Below the pieces are notes generated by a model that made no database searches, was not told the origin of the DNA, and saw only the letters and a list, made by a program, of their open reading frames with translations. The position numbers and the translations under genes were made by a program. Positions 1 to 10,561 of a stretch of 64,000 nucleotides of DNA are shown here, piece after piece; the stretch's first letter is position 1; the number at the start of each line of letters is the position of its first letter. This DNA is from Devosia equisanguinis (GTDB lineage Bacteria; Pseudomonadota; Alphaproteobacteria; Rhizobiales; Devosiaceae), in assembly GCF_900631955.1 (NCBI RefSeq), contig NZ_UZWD01000031.1, forward strand, positions 17,780 through 81,779. The letters run 5' to 3'.

Positions 1-779
1 TTGAGCTGGCGGCGGTCCTCGAGGCCCTTGACCTGATTATAGGCGACTTTCCATTCCTGCGCGTTGAAGCCGGCGCGGTTGCGCATGCGGTTATAGATGA
101 CCGCATTGAGCTTGCCGGCGGTGACCGGATCGACCGCCGGGGCGGTTGTGCCGAGCGATTGCAGCACCTTGTCGGCCACCGCGTCGATCTCGTCGCGCAG
201 CGATTTCCAGTCGATATCGGAGCGACCGCGCAGGTCGGCGGCGATCTCGCTGTCGCTCTTGGCGCGCTTGACCAGCTGGGTCAGAGTGGCGCGATCGAAC
301 TCGGCTTTGGGATTGCGCACCAGCTGCACCACCGAGGGCGTCTCGCCATGGCTGACAATGGCCTCGCCGACGCGTTCATGCACCACAGCGCGCTTGGCGA
401 TGGCGATGCGATGATCTTCGGTATGGCGGGCGACGATGTCGATGAGATCGTCGTCGGAAAGCACGGCGGAAAATTCGAGCAGCGGGCGGGCCACTTCGAT
501 CACGTCGCTGGCGAGGCGCAACACCACAGTGCCCGGAGCGCGATCGAGCGGGGCAAGGATTTTGGCCACATGCGCCCGCGCCTCGACCTCGACCAGCGCG
601 GCGAGCTGGCACAGCGCCTCGTCATACTGGGCGACCTGGTCGTCGTCGCAATGGGCGGACACGAAGCTGAAGAGTTGCGCCATATTGCGGAACAGCTGTT
701 CGCGCTCGGCGGCACTGCCATCGCCATTGAGTACGCGGAAACTGGCAAACGCCCGGTGGCCTTCAACAAATTCGGTCAT
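1..779 (-). CDS. DUF2336 domain protein, 3' end outside the window
   Basis: The minus-strand frame opens at an ATG at 777-779 (MTEFVEGHRAFASFRVLNGD) and stays open to the left edge, so about 259 residues are visible and the C-terminus is missing. The middle of the protein carries the helical pattern of DUF2336 (PF10098): a stretch VARPLLEFSAVLSDDDLIDI followed by AIAKRAVVHERVGEAIVSHG. This family is common in alphaproteobacteria and its molecular role is unsettled; I assign none. No good Shine-Dalgarno is seen before the ATG. The gene runs away from katG, with about 225 bp between them that hold only the katG terminator. Confidence 0.8.
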   Translation of the reverse strand, partial: MTEFVEGHRAFASFRVLNGDGSAAEREQLFRNMAQLFSFVSAHCDDDQVAQYDEALCQLAALVEVEARAHVAKILAPLDRAPGTVVLRLASDVIEVARPLLEFSAVLSDDDLIDIVARHTEDHRIAIAKRAVVHERVGEAIVSHGETPSVVQLVRNPKAEFDRATLTQLVKRAKSDSEIAADLRGRSDIDWKSLRDEIDAVADKVLQSLGTTAPAVDPVTAGKLNAVIYNRMRNRAGFNAQEWKVAYNQVKGLEDRRQL

Positions 780-946
780 AGGCAGGTTTCTCTTAAGGTG
801 GGTGCCAACGGAACGCCACTGTGAAGGCTCACCTGCTTGAAGCCTCTGAAAACGACGGGGATGATTTGATTAAAATGCGATGGGACGGTGGGACACGGCT
901 GCTTCCGCACTCACCGGTGAAAAGCTCTAGAAGGCCAACAGCGCAT

Positions 947-973
947 AAAAAAACCCGGGAGAGTTCTCCCGGG
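947..973 (-). terminator. Rho-independent terminator of katG
   Basis: An 8-bp perfect stem (CCCGGGAG/CTCCCGGG, 954-961 with 966-973) has a 4-nt loop. On the minus strand it is followed by seven T residues (947-953). It lies about 30 bp past the katG stop codon. Confidence 0.9.
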
Positions 974-1004
974 GCAACGCTTTGGAGGCGTTGAGGCCAA
1001 GCGC

Positions 1005-3272
<2,268 letters not shown>

Positions 3273-4202
3273 ATGACAATCTCGCTCAAACAGATGCGCT
3301 ACGCCTTGGCCGTGGCCAAGGCTGGCCATTTCGGCCGCGCCGCCGACGCCTGCGCCGTGTCGCAGCCGGCTTTGTCGCAGCAGATTCTGGCACTGGAGCA
3401 AATCTGTGGCGCCGCCTTGTTCGATCGCCACAAGAATGGCGTGCGCACCACCCCGTTCGGCCGCGAATTCCTGGCGTTGGCGCAGGAGGCGATCAAGAGC
3501 GCCGAGGCGGTGGATGCCTTCGCCCAGGCGCAACAAGGCCTGCCACGGCGCGCAGTGCGCTTCGGGCTGATCCCGACGGTCGCGCCCTATCTCCTGCCCG
3601 AAATCTTCCCGGCCCTGACCCGCGGCCTGCCGGAATTGCGCTTCACGGTCAGCGAAAGCCGCACCGAGGCGCTGCTCGCCGGGCTCGAGGATGGCGGCCT
3701 CGACATCGCGCTGATCGCCACCGAACCGCCCCATCATGGACCCCGTCTTTGCGTCGCGCCGCTGTTCGACGATCCCTTCGTGCTGGCAACGCCACGCAGC
3801 GAAGCGACAACAGGCCCGGTATCGCTGGGCGAACTGGCGCCCGAGCGCATCCTCTTGCTCGATGAAGGCCATTGCTTCCGCGACCAGACCATTGCCGCCT
3901 GCCAGTTGGATGGCGAACGCAGCGCCCGCACCTTTGCGGCCACCTCGCTTTCGACCATTGTCGAATTCGTCGCCAATGGTCAGGGGGTCACGCTGTTGCC
4001 GCGCATCGCTTTGCGCAAGGAAGCCAGCGATCCGCGCATTGCTGTGCATATGCTGGACGAAAATGCCCCGGGCCGGCGCTTGCGACTGGTGTGGCGCGAG
4101 GCGACGCCCTTTGCCTCAACCTTCAACCAGATCGCCGACGTGATCCGCGGCACGCGCCCGGCTGCGCTGACGGAAACTGTCATAGGTGAACACCGCCAGT
4201 GA
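3273..4202 (+). CDS. oxyR: Peroxide-sensing LysR-type regulator OxyR
   Basis: A 309-residue LysR-family transcription factor. Residues 1-60 form the winged helix-turn-helix (AADACAVSQPALSQQILALE) and the rest is the substrate-binding-like sensor domain. The redox pair is present: GHCFRDQTIAAC gives Cys201 and Cys210 with the same nine-residue spacing as the disulphide pair Cys199/Cys208 of E. coli OxyR. This supports OxyR rather than a generic LysR protein. It is divergent from katG, its expected target. Its last 87 bp overlap the 3' end of the convergent rarD gene. Confidence 0.96.
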   Translation: MTISLKQMRYALAVAKAGHFGRAADACAVSQPALSQQILALEQICGAALFDRHKNGVRTTPFGREFLALAQEAIKSAEAVDAFAQAQQGLPRRAVRFGLIPTVAPYLLPEIFPALTRGLPELRFTVSESRTEALLAGLEDGGLDIALIATEPPHHGPRLCVAPLFDDPFVLATPRSEATTGPVSLGELAPERILLLDEGHCFRDQTIAACQLDGERSARTFAATSLSTIVEFVANGQGVTLLPRIALRKEASDPRIAVHMLDENAPGRRLRLVWREATPFASTFNQIADVIRGTRPAALTETVIGEHRQ

Positions 4203-5081
4203 TAGCCAGATCAGGGCGAAGCTGACCAGGCGAACCGTGTTGAGCTGCTCGCCGAACATGAAGATGGCGAGCAGGAACTGGATGGACGGCGCCAGATATT
4301 GCAGCATGCCGATGGTGGTGAGGCGCAGCCGGCGCACCCCATAGGCAAAGAGCAGCAGTGGCACGGCGGTCGCCGGTCCGGTGAGCATCAACAGTGCCAT
4401 CATGCCCGGATCGGCATGCACGCCCGGCCCCCTGGTGGCAAAGGTAAAGACCACGAAAGCCAGGGCGAAAGGCGCCACCACCAGGGTTTCGACGAAAAGT
4501 CCGGTGGCCGGACCGGTCTTGGCGGTCTTGCGAATAAAGCCATAGAAGCCGAAGGAGACTGCCAGGCCCAGCGCGATATAGGGCACGCCGCCCAGGCCAA
4601 CTGCTTGCAGCAGAATGGCGACGACAGCAATGGCGATGGCAATGGTCTGCAGCCGGTTCTGCCGCTCGCCCAGCAACACCATGCCGATGGCGATATTGAC
4701 CAGCGGATTGATGAAATAGCCGAAGCTGGCCTGCAGCACCTCACCCACCTCCACTGCCCAGACATAGAGCAGCCAATTGCCGGCCAGCAGTGCCGCCGAA
4801 ATGGCGATCACGCCCATGCGGCGCGGATCGCGCAGAATGCCGATAATTTCCGGATAGAGCCTGGAAAACAGGGCCACCACCGCCATGAGCAGCAGCGACC
4901 ACAATGTGCGCTCGGCCACGATCAACACGGCGCCGGCTGGCTCCAGCAGGCGGAAGAGAATGGGCAGGAAACCCCAGAGCAGATAGGCGCAAAGCGCGGC
5001 GACGACACCATTGCGGCTCTCGACGCTTTCGGCCGAAGGCGCCGATGGCGTGTGGCCGGGGCTCTGTGCGGAACGGGTCAT
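4116..5081 (-). CDS. rarD: RarD/EamA-family transporter
   Basis: An integral membrane protein of 321 residues with about ten hydrophobic helices, organised as two EamA repeats. RarD-type features include the N-terminal AYLLWGFLPILFRLL, AGNWLLYVWAV and LQYLAPSIQFLLAI. The family is drug/metabolite-transporter-like and was named after chloramphenicol sensitivity; the substrate is not predictable here. I chose the ATG at 5081 because GGAG (5088-5091) lies 6 nt upstream, rather than a GTG 12 nt further out. The C-terminal tail overlaps oxyR by 87 bp on the opposite strand. Confidence 0.92.
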   Translation of the reverse strand: MTRSAQSPGHTPSAPSAESVESRNGVVAALCAYLLWGFLPILFRLLEPAGAVLIVAERTLWSLLLMAVVALFSRLYPEIIGILRDPRRMGVIAISAALLAGNWLLYVWAVEVGEVLQASFGYFINPLVNIAIGMVLLGERQNRLQTIAIAIAVVAILLQAVGLGGVPYIALGLAVSFGFYGFIRKTAKTGPATGLFVETLVVAPFALAFVVFTFATRGPGVHADPGMMALLMLTGPATAVPLLLFAYGVRRLRLTTIGMLQYLAPSIQFLLAIFMFGEQLNTVRLVSFALIWLSLAVFTYDSFRQRSRARAADHVGDLVEG

Positions 5082-5151
5082 GATGGGCTCCACGCCGCGA
5101 TGGGCGTGTGTCGGCTCTAGCAGTGTCGTGGTGCTGCGACAAATCAGACTT

Positions 5152-5167
5152 TGTGATCTCGATCACT
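5152..5167. promoter_or_regulatory. CRP/FNR-superfamily-type palindrome
   Basis: TGTGA-N6-TCACT matches the CRP half-site consensus except for the last base and sits inside a longer near-palindrome. It lies 70 bp upstream of rarD and about 100 bp upstream of the host-attachment gene, so it could act on either. Which regulator binds is not deducible from the sequence. Confidence 0.45.
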
Positions 5168-5268
5168 TGTATTGCTGATGGGTGGGGCCAACCTTTTGGT
5201 GTGCAAGGCGTTTGACTTACGAACCGCCGCGGCGGTTCCGGCCAAATGCACAACAGCAGGAGCAGCAG

Positions 5269-5715
5269 ATGAAAAAGACCGTAACCTGGATCTTGATCGC
5301 CGATGGCACGCAGGCCCGCGTGCTCGAACATAACGGCCCCGGCAAGGGACTGACGGTAATCAATGACCTCGACTGGTCCATCCCGCCGATGCAATCGCAG
5401 GATATCGACACAGACCGGCCCGGCCGCGGCTTCTCGTCAGGCAGCCACCGCAGCGCCATGGAACCCAAGACCGATCCGGCCCAGCACCGCGAAGCCGAAT
5501 TCGTACGCTCGGTCGCCGAAGTGCTCGATCGCAAGGCGCAGGACGGTGCCTATGACCGCCTGGTCATCGCCGCCGCCCCCATCGCCCTGGGCAATCTGCG
5601 CAAGGTGATGTCCCCCCATGTCAAAAGGACCGTGGTCGCCGAGCTCGACAAGGACCTCACCAACCTGCCCACCGCCCAGCTCGACAAGCATTTCGACGGC
5701 ATTATCTCGGTGTAG
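5269..5715 (+). CDS. Host attachment family protein (PF10116-like)
   Basis: A soluble protein of 148 residues beginning MKKTVTWILIADGTQARVLE. This start fits the family N-terminus and has an AGGAGCAGCAG ribosome site just upstream; the frame is open further upstream but without a comparable start. The family was named from rhizobial proteins linked to attachment to host cells and resembles bacterial release-factor-like (baeRF) folds. The biochemical function is unknown. The conserved C-terminal half contains DRLVIAAAPIALGNLRKVMS. No signal peptide or membrane helix is visible. A CRP-like palindrome lies upstream. Confidence 0.85.
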   Translation: MKKTVTWILIADGTQARVLEHNGPGKGLTVINDLDWSIPPMQSQDIDTDRPGRGFSSGSHRSAMEPKTDPAQHREAEFVRSVAEVLDRKAQDGAYDRLVIAAAPIALGNLRKVMSPHVKRTVVAELDKDLTNLPTAQLDKHFDGIISV

Positions 5716-5784
5716 GCGCGCCGGTATTCACACCGGCCCGTCCGGACCACCGGGCAGTGCCCAACTCTCCCCCACCCACAGATC

Positions 5785-5870
5785 GTCACCCTCGGGCGAA
5801 GACCCGAGGGCCCTACACTTTACCACGCGTTCCCCAATCGCAGCCCCCTCGGGTCAAGCCCGAGGGTGAC
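5785..5870. repeat. Palindromic repeat family A, inverted pair 1
   Basis: Two palindromic units (cores 5789-5810 and 5846-5866, pattern CCCTCGGG-N4/6-CCCGAGGG) lie in opposite orientation and carry CGTCAC/GTGACG on their outer sides. This resembles REP/BIME elements. The 643-bp stretch 5716-6358 holds three such pairs, one short family B unit and the SahR-like operator, and no convincing gene. Confidence 0.85.
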
Positions 5871-5930
5871 GCGCGGTGTGTGTGTGCGTGGCAGCTTGGG
5901 TAGTGTCACGTGCGCTGCAGCGATCTCCGC

Positions 5931-6024
5931 GCCGCCCTCGGGCTCGACCCGAGGGCGTGTCAGCGCATCACCACGCGACACTGGCGCGGGCTGAGATCGG
6001 CCCCCGGGTCGAGCCCGAGGGCGG
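5931..6024. repeat. Palindromic repeat family A, inverted pair 2
   Basis: Units at 5935-5955 and about 6003-6021 face each other, flanked by GCCGCC and GGCGGC. Core bases differ slightly from pair 1 (loop CTCGA instead of CGAAGA). Confidence 0.8.
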
Positions 6025-6064
6025 CATGGTGGATAGGGAACAGCGTGCCAAAAGCACCGGCCCA

Positions 6065-6106
6065 TCTCCCTCCCCCTTGCGGGGAGGGCCGGGGGAGGTG
6101 AGAGCC
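6065..6106. repeat. Short family B repeat unit
   Basis: A CTCCCTCCCCCTTGCGGGG hairpin followed by a GGGGGAGG tract matches the core of the larger family B elements at 38.6, 53.8 and 63.9 kb, but without their arms. Confidence 0.65.
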
Positions 6107-6164
6107 GTGCACCCTTGACGCTTTCGACTTCCATGCGCAGCCCAACTCTCCCCACCCACCGCTC

Positions 6165-6246
6165 GTCACCCTCGGGCGAAGACCCGAGGGCGCTTCACTT
6201 CACGGCACCACCACCAAGCGCAGCCCCTCGGCTCAAGCCGGAGGGC
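6165..6246. repeat. Palindromic repeat family A, inverted pair 3
   Basis: A full unit at 6169-6190, nearly identical to the first unit of pair 1 including its left flank (CCCAACTCTCC and CGTCAC), faces a degenerate unit at about 6224-6245. Confidence 0.75.
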
Positions 6247-6325
6247 GGGGACCGGCTTGCCGCCGCTTGCAACCTGCTCGTCCCGACGCCCCACCGAAAA
6301 TCCCCCTAGACCTCCCTGAAAATAA

Positions 6326-6347
6326 GACATAAAGAAATCTTTATATC
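6326..6347. promoter_or_regulatory. SahR-type operator before the ArsR-methyltransferase/metF operon
   Basis: A near-perfect inverted repeat, GACATAAAG-N4-CTTTATATC (one mismatch between 9-bp arms), ends 11 bp before the ATG at 6359. It is the AT-rich ATAAAG/CTTTAT palindrome type associated with SahR regulators of methionine and SAM-cycle genes in proteobacteria. The position implies autoregulation. The match to SahR sites is from memory of the family. Confidence 0.7.
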
Positions 6348-6358
6348 AGGTGGGTGCG

Positions 6359-7324
6359 ATGCGTGGTTTGAACGATCTGGTGGGGATGCTGAAGGCGGCG
6401 GGGGAGAGTACCCGCCTGCGTCTGCTTGCCCTGCTGGCCGAAGGCGACCATTCGGTCAAGGACCTTACCGAAATCCTCGGGCAGAGCCAGCCGCGCGTCT
6501 CGCGCCATCTCAAGCTGCTGGCCGATGCCGGCCTGATCCGCCGTTATGCCGAGGGCGCCTGGGCCTATTATGGGCTGGCGCCGGCCGGGGAGGGCGGCGA
6601 TCTCGCGCGCTGGCTTATCGATCGGCTCGATCCCTCCGATGCCGCCTATCGCGGCGATCGCACGCGGCAGGCCGAAATCCGCGCCGTGCAACAGGCCGAG
6701 GCCGCTGCCTATTTTGCGAAAGTGGCGGAAAGCTGGGACCTGCTCAAGACCCTCCACGTGCCCGAGGCCGCCGTTGAAGCGGCCGTGCTCGGTGCTTTGG
6801 GTGGTCGCCAGGTCGATCTGGTGATCGATCTGGGCACCGGCACCGGCCGCATGCTCGAAGTCCTCGCGTCGGCCTATAAACGCGGTATCGGTCTCGATTC
6901 GAGCCGTGAGATGCTGGCGGTGGCCCGCGCCAGGCTGGCCTCGGCGGGTCTTGCCCATGCCCAGGTGCGGCTGGCCGACATTGCCGATCTCGACGCTGAT
7001 ATTGGCCTTGCCGATGTCATCGTCATTCACCAGGTGCTGCATTATTTCGACGATCCCGGCCGCATGCTGGCTCAGGCCCGCAAGCTTTTGAAACCGGGCG
7101 GGGAAGTCCTCATCGTCGATTTTGCGCCACACGATCTCGAATTCCTGCGCTCCGATCATGCCCATCGGCGCCTCGGTCTCTCCCAGGGACAGATGCAGGG
7201 TTGGGCCGATGCAGCCGGGCTCGACGTGCGTTCGGCGCAAGAATTTCCCAGTCACAACCAAGACCGCGGCCTCACCGTGTGCCTCTGGCACCTTGGCGAC
7301 CGCACCAATACGGATAAAGCCTGA
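6359..7324 (+). CDS. ArsR-family regulator fused to a SAM-dependent methyltransferase domain (SahR-like)
   Basis: Residues 1-80 form an ArsR/SmtB winged helix (VKDLTEILGQSQPRVSRHLK). Residues about 110-320 form a class I methyltransferase-like domain with the SAM-binding motif VIDLGTGTGRMLEVLA. I take the ATG at 6359 (AGGTGG 5 nt upstream) over a GTG at 6350. SahR proteins of alphaproteobacteria have this architecture and repress SAM-cycle genes, sensing S-adenosylhomocysteine; this role is inferred from architecture, the palindrome upstream and the coupling to metF. Whether the methyltransferase domain is catalytic is unknown. Confidence 0.85.
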   Translation: MRGLNDLVGMLKAAGESTRLRLLALLAEGDHSVKDLTEILGQSQPRVSRHLKLLADAGLIRRYAEGAWAYYGLAPAGEGGDLARWLIDRLDPSDAAYRGDRTRQAEIRAVQQAEAAAYFAKVAESWDLLKTLHVPEAAVEAAVLGALGGRQVDLVIDLGTGTGRMLEVLASAYKRGIGLDSSREMLAVARARLASAGLAHAQVRLADIADLDADIGLADVIVIHQVLHYFDDPGRMLAQARKLLKPGGEVLIVDFAPHDLEFLRSDHAHRRLGLSQGQMQGWADAAGLDVRSAQEFPSHNQDRGLTVCLWHLGDRTNTDKA

Positions 7325-8217
7325 TGCTCGATGACAATCTGCGCGCCAGCCGCAAAACGGCCGACCAGCGCCCGCCCTTGCAGCTTTCCTTCGAGTTCTT
7401 CCCGCCCAAGACCGACGCCATGGAAGAGCGTTTCTGGGAGAGCATTCACAAGCTCGCCCCGCTGCAGCCGCGCTTCGTCTCGGTGACCTATGGCGCTGGC
7501 GGCTCGACGCGCGAGCGTACGTTGCGCATGGTGCGTCGCATTACCGCCGATACAGGCGTGGCTGCCGCCGCGCATCTGACCTGTGTCGGCGCGTCGCGCG
7601 ACGAAGTTGATGAGGTCGTGCGCGGCTATCGAGAGGCCGGAGTAAAATCCATCGTCGCCCTGCGCGGCGATCCGCCGGAAGGTGTCGGCCAGCCGTTCAC
7701 GCCGCATCCGGATGGCTATCGCAATGCCGCCGACCTCGTGGCCGGCATTCGCCGCATCGGCGATTTCGACATTTCCGTCGCCGCCTATCCGGAAAAGCAT
7801 CCGCAGAGTGTCGACTGGGATGCCGATATCGACAATCTCAAGCGCAAGCTCGATGCCGGCGCCAGTCGCGCCATCACCCAGATGTTCTTCCGCAATGCCG
7901 ATTACCTTCGCTATCTGGAGCGGGCGCGCAAGGCGGGGATCACGGCGCCGATCGTGCCGGGTATTCAGCCCATCCACAGTTTTAAGCAGATTTCCGGTTT
8001 CGCCGCCCGCTGTGGCGCCTCCATCCCCGACTGGATGGCCGAGCGCTTTGCCGGCCTCGAGGATGATCCGGAGACCCATGCGCTGGTCGCTGCTGCCGTC
8101 GCTGCCGAGCAGGTCACCGAACTGCTCGATGAGGGCGTCACCGAATTCCATTTCTACACGCTCAACCGCTCCAATCTGGTGCTGGCGCTGGCCCGATTGC
8201 TCGGCCGTCGATCCTAG
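7324..8217 (+). CDS. metF: 5,10-methylenetetrahydrofolate reductase MetF
   Basis: Reduces methylenetetrahydrofolate to 5-methyltetrahydrofolate, the methyl donor for methionine synthesis; a cytosolic FAD enzyme. It has 297 residues, the normal length, with SFEFFPPKTDAMEE near the N-terminus (the catalytic Glu region), FVSVTYGAGGS, the folate-site stretch ALRGDPPEG, and TQMFF in the second half. The start overlaps the stop of the upstream regulator by one base, so the two are one operon, probably under the palindrome at 6326. The TAG stop lies at the edge of an intergenic repeat. Confidence 0.97.
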   Translation: MLDDNLRASRKTADQRPPLQLSFEFFPPKTDAMEERFWESIHKLAPLQPRFVSVTYGAGGSTRERTLRMVRRITADTGVAAAAHLTCVGASRDEVDEVVRGYREAGVKSIVALRGDPPEGVGQPFTPHPDGYRNAADLVAGIRRIGDFDISVAAYPEKHPQSVDWDADIDNLKRKLDAGASRAITQMFFRNADYLRYLERARKAGITAPIVPGIQPIHSFKQISGFAARCGASIPDWMAERFAGLEDDPETHALVAAAVAAEQVTELLDEGVTEFHFYTLNRSNLVLALARLLGRRS

Positions 8218-8252
8218 AGCGCTTCCAGCAAAAGTGGCGACGGTTTTGCGCT
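8214..8252. repeat. Short intergenic repeat of the CTAGAGCG type (family C)
   Basis: Starts CTAGAGCGCTTCC and continues into an imperfect dyad CAAAAGTGG / CGGTTTTG. Similar short dyads are widespread between genes in Hyphomicrobiales, from memory. Its first TAG is the metF stop codon. Confidence 0.55.
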
Positions 8253-8283
8253 TCGGAGGCGCGACAAAGGTCAGATGCTCACG

Positions 8284-8309
8284 GGATGCTGAACAGCCGT
8301 TCAGCATCC
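8284..8309. repeat. Perfect 11-bp inverted repeat
   Basis: GGATGCTGAAC and GTTCAGCATCC flank a 4-nt spacer (AGCC). It is followed by no T-run, so it is unlikely to be a classic terminator. It is 115 bp before the next gene and could be an operator or an RNA hairpin. Confidence 0.6.
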
Positions 8310-8423
8310 ATTCATATTGCGGTCAGCTAAATGGGCAGCCATGTCGCAGCCCCTCGTCCAATTCTGGCCACGAAACTGCGCTTTGACGCCCCCAAGGGGC
8401 GAATTCAGCGGAATGATGAGCAC

Positions 8424-9209
8424 ATGCAGATAGATCGCCGTATCACCAATGGCCTGGCCTGGGCCGGGGCATTCCTGGTCGTCGGCATCCCGGCGGCCGA
8501 CTTCGCCGCGCGCCAATTTTTCCCCGGCGATGCACCGCAAATGGCGGTGGTTCAAGCCGAAGCGGAGCCTGTTGCTGTGCCGGAAAAGCCAGTCGAAACA
8601 AGCGCCAAGCCTGCCGAAACTGTCGCGCCAGCACCGGTGCAGACAGCTGCGGTGACCCCGGTCAAACCGGCTCAGAGCAAGGACGCGGTGGACAATTTCC
8701 TGCAGTCCGGTCGCCCCATGCCCAGCTATATTACCGGCGCCGAACCCGCTGAAAAGCCTGCCACGCGCCCGGTCATCGCCGCCGACCCCAAGCCCGAGCC
8801 GGTGCCTGCCACGCAAGCGCAGCCCGCTCAGGCCCCCAAGCCTGATCCCGTCGTCGTCGCCGCCTTGCCCCCGGCAAAAGTGGCCCCCATCCCCATGCCA
8901 GCCAGCATGCGCCCGCCTGCGCCGGTGGCGCCATTGATCGTCGAGGCGCCGGTGCAACGTCCTCTGATCATTGAGAATTCCGCGCCGATCGTCACGGCGC
9001 AGGATCTCGAGGATTGGGAGAGCGGCCCGCTTTCGGACTTTCTGGCACGCCGCCAGGCCCAGACTTCGGCCTCGTCTTCGGCCGAATATGTCACCGATTA
9101 CGATCCCAACGGTTTCTTCCTCGACCAAGGCCCGAGCAGTTCGGCGCAATATCGCCGTTTTCCGCGCGCCTATGAGGACGATAGCGTCTACTATTCCTTC
9201 GGCCAGTAG
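8424..9209 (+). CDS. Unknown Pro/Ala-rich single-pass membrane protein
   Basis: 261 residues from the ATG at 8424 (MQIDRRITNGLAWAGAFLVV). One N-terminal membrane segment (about residues 9-26) is followed by a long low-complexity region rich in Pro, Ala, Val and Lys (about 35-175). It ends with an acidic and Tyr-rich tail (AEYVTDYDPNGFFLDQ, then YEDDSVYYSFGQ). The layout suggests a membrane anchor, a Pro-rich spacer crossing the periplasm and a short conserved-looking C-terminal peptide, as in TonB-like or wall-spanning proteins. I do not recognise the family. It stands alone between metF and the DnaJ-type gene. Confidence 0.75.
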   Translation: MQIDRRITNGLAWAGAFLVVGIPAADFAARQFFPGDAPQMAVVQAEAEPVAVPEKPVETSAKPAETVAPAPVQTAAVTPVKPAQSKDAVDNFLQSGRPMPSYITGAEPAEKPATRPVIAADPKPEPVPATQAQPAQAPKPDPVVVAALPPAKVAPIPMPASMRPPAPVAPLIVEAPVQRPLIIENSAPIVTAQDLEDWESGPLSDFLARRQAQTSASSSAEYVTDYDPNGFFLDQGPSSSAQYRRFPRAYEDDSVYYSFGQ

Positions 9210-9311
9210 TGTCCCAGCCATGCGCTGGGCGGCATAGACCGGGCGGGACCGAAGGCGTAAACTCGCCACCAGGACGGTTCGTCCGTCCAGCGGTTTGGAA
9301 AGGGCCCGGCA

Positions 9312-10058
9312 ATGCTGTTATGTGTGCGCAAGGCCGATGAAAATTGTGATGTGTGGCAACGGCTTGCCAGCTTTTTCGGCTCGTTCAGCCAGCGCACCGG
9401 CATGGCTGGCCACATCGCCAATATCCTCGATCCGGACACCTGGATGCCCGGTGGGCGCGACGCTGCGTTCACCCTCGCGCTGATCGCGCTTTCCGCCAAG
9501 ATGGCTGTTGCCGATGGCGTGGTCACCGCCTCGGAAGTGCGCGCCTTCAACGCCACGGTCGAGATCGCCAAGGGCCAGGAGCCGCAGGTCGAGCGCCTGT
9601 TCAACCTCGCCAAGCAGGACATCGCCGGCTACGAATCCTATGCCCGCAAGGTGGCGCGCTTCTTCGCCGACACGCCCGAAACCCTTGAGCACGTGCTCGA
9701 CGGCCTCTTCTTCATCGCCACCGCCGACGGCATGCTGCACGAATCAGAGCTCGACTACCTGCGCAATGTCAGCCAGATTTTCGGCTTCGACGAGGTGCGC
9801 TTCGAGCAGATCGCTTCCCAGCACGTGATGCTGGAAGAGGGCGTCGATCCCTATCTGGTGCTGGGGCTGTCCCATGATGCCCCGCCCGAGGAAGTCCGCC
9901 GGGTCTATCGGCTTTTGGTGGCCGAGCACCATCCGGACCGACTGATTGCCAAGGGTGTGCCCGAGGATCTGATCGATGTCGCCACCGCCCGTATGTCCGC
10001 GATCAACCTGGCCTATCAGGCCATCACCAAGCCGCGCCCGCAGCCTTTGCTCACTTGA
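9312..10058 (+). CDS. TerB-like/J-domain protein (DjlA type)
   Basis: Residues about 50-170 form a TerB-like helical domain (FTLALIALSAKMAVADGVVT, then FFIATADGMLHESELDYLR). The last 65 residues are a J-domain with the HPD motif (LLVAEHHPDRLIAKG), which stimulates Hsp70/DnaK. This order matches DjlA-type co-chaperones, but no N-terminal membrane helix is visible. The start is uncertain: the ATG at 9312 gives 248 residues, while the GTG at 9351 (VWQRLASFFGSF) better resembles family N-termini and gives 235. Directly downstream lies rnpB on the same strand. Confidence 0.88.
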   Translation: MLLCVRKADENCDVWQRLASFFGSFSQRTGMAGHIANILDPDTWMPGGRDAAFTLALIALSAKMAVADGVVTASEVRAFNATVEIAKGQEPQVERLFNLAKQDIAGYESYARKVARFFADTPETLEHVLDGLFFIATADGMLHESELDYLRNVSQIFGFDEVRFEQIASQHVMLEEGVDPYLVLGLSHDAPPEEVRRVYRLLVAEHHPDRLIAKGVPEDLIDVATARMSAINLAYQAITKPRPQPLLT

Positions 10059-10086
10059 CGGGGTGGGGCCTCGCCCCCTAGATCGG

Positions 10087-10476
<390 letters not shown>

Positions 10477-10561
10477 TGACTCCCTGCCTCCATCGCCGCT
10501 AAACGATGGCCCCTCCGCCGCATCGACCGGCGGGCACACGCTTGTTGGAGTTCTCGGCGCG

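Noticed and set aside
5716..6358. Several short open frames and a possible CRISPR array in the repeat-rich gap
   Set aside because: Repeat units are palindromic, inverted and unevenly spaced, without regular spacers or cas genes; the short frames follow the repeats.
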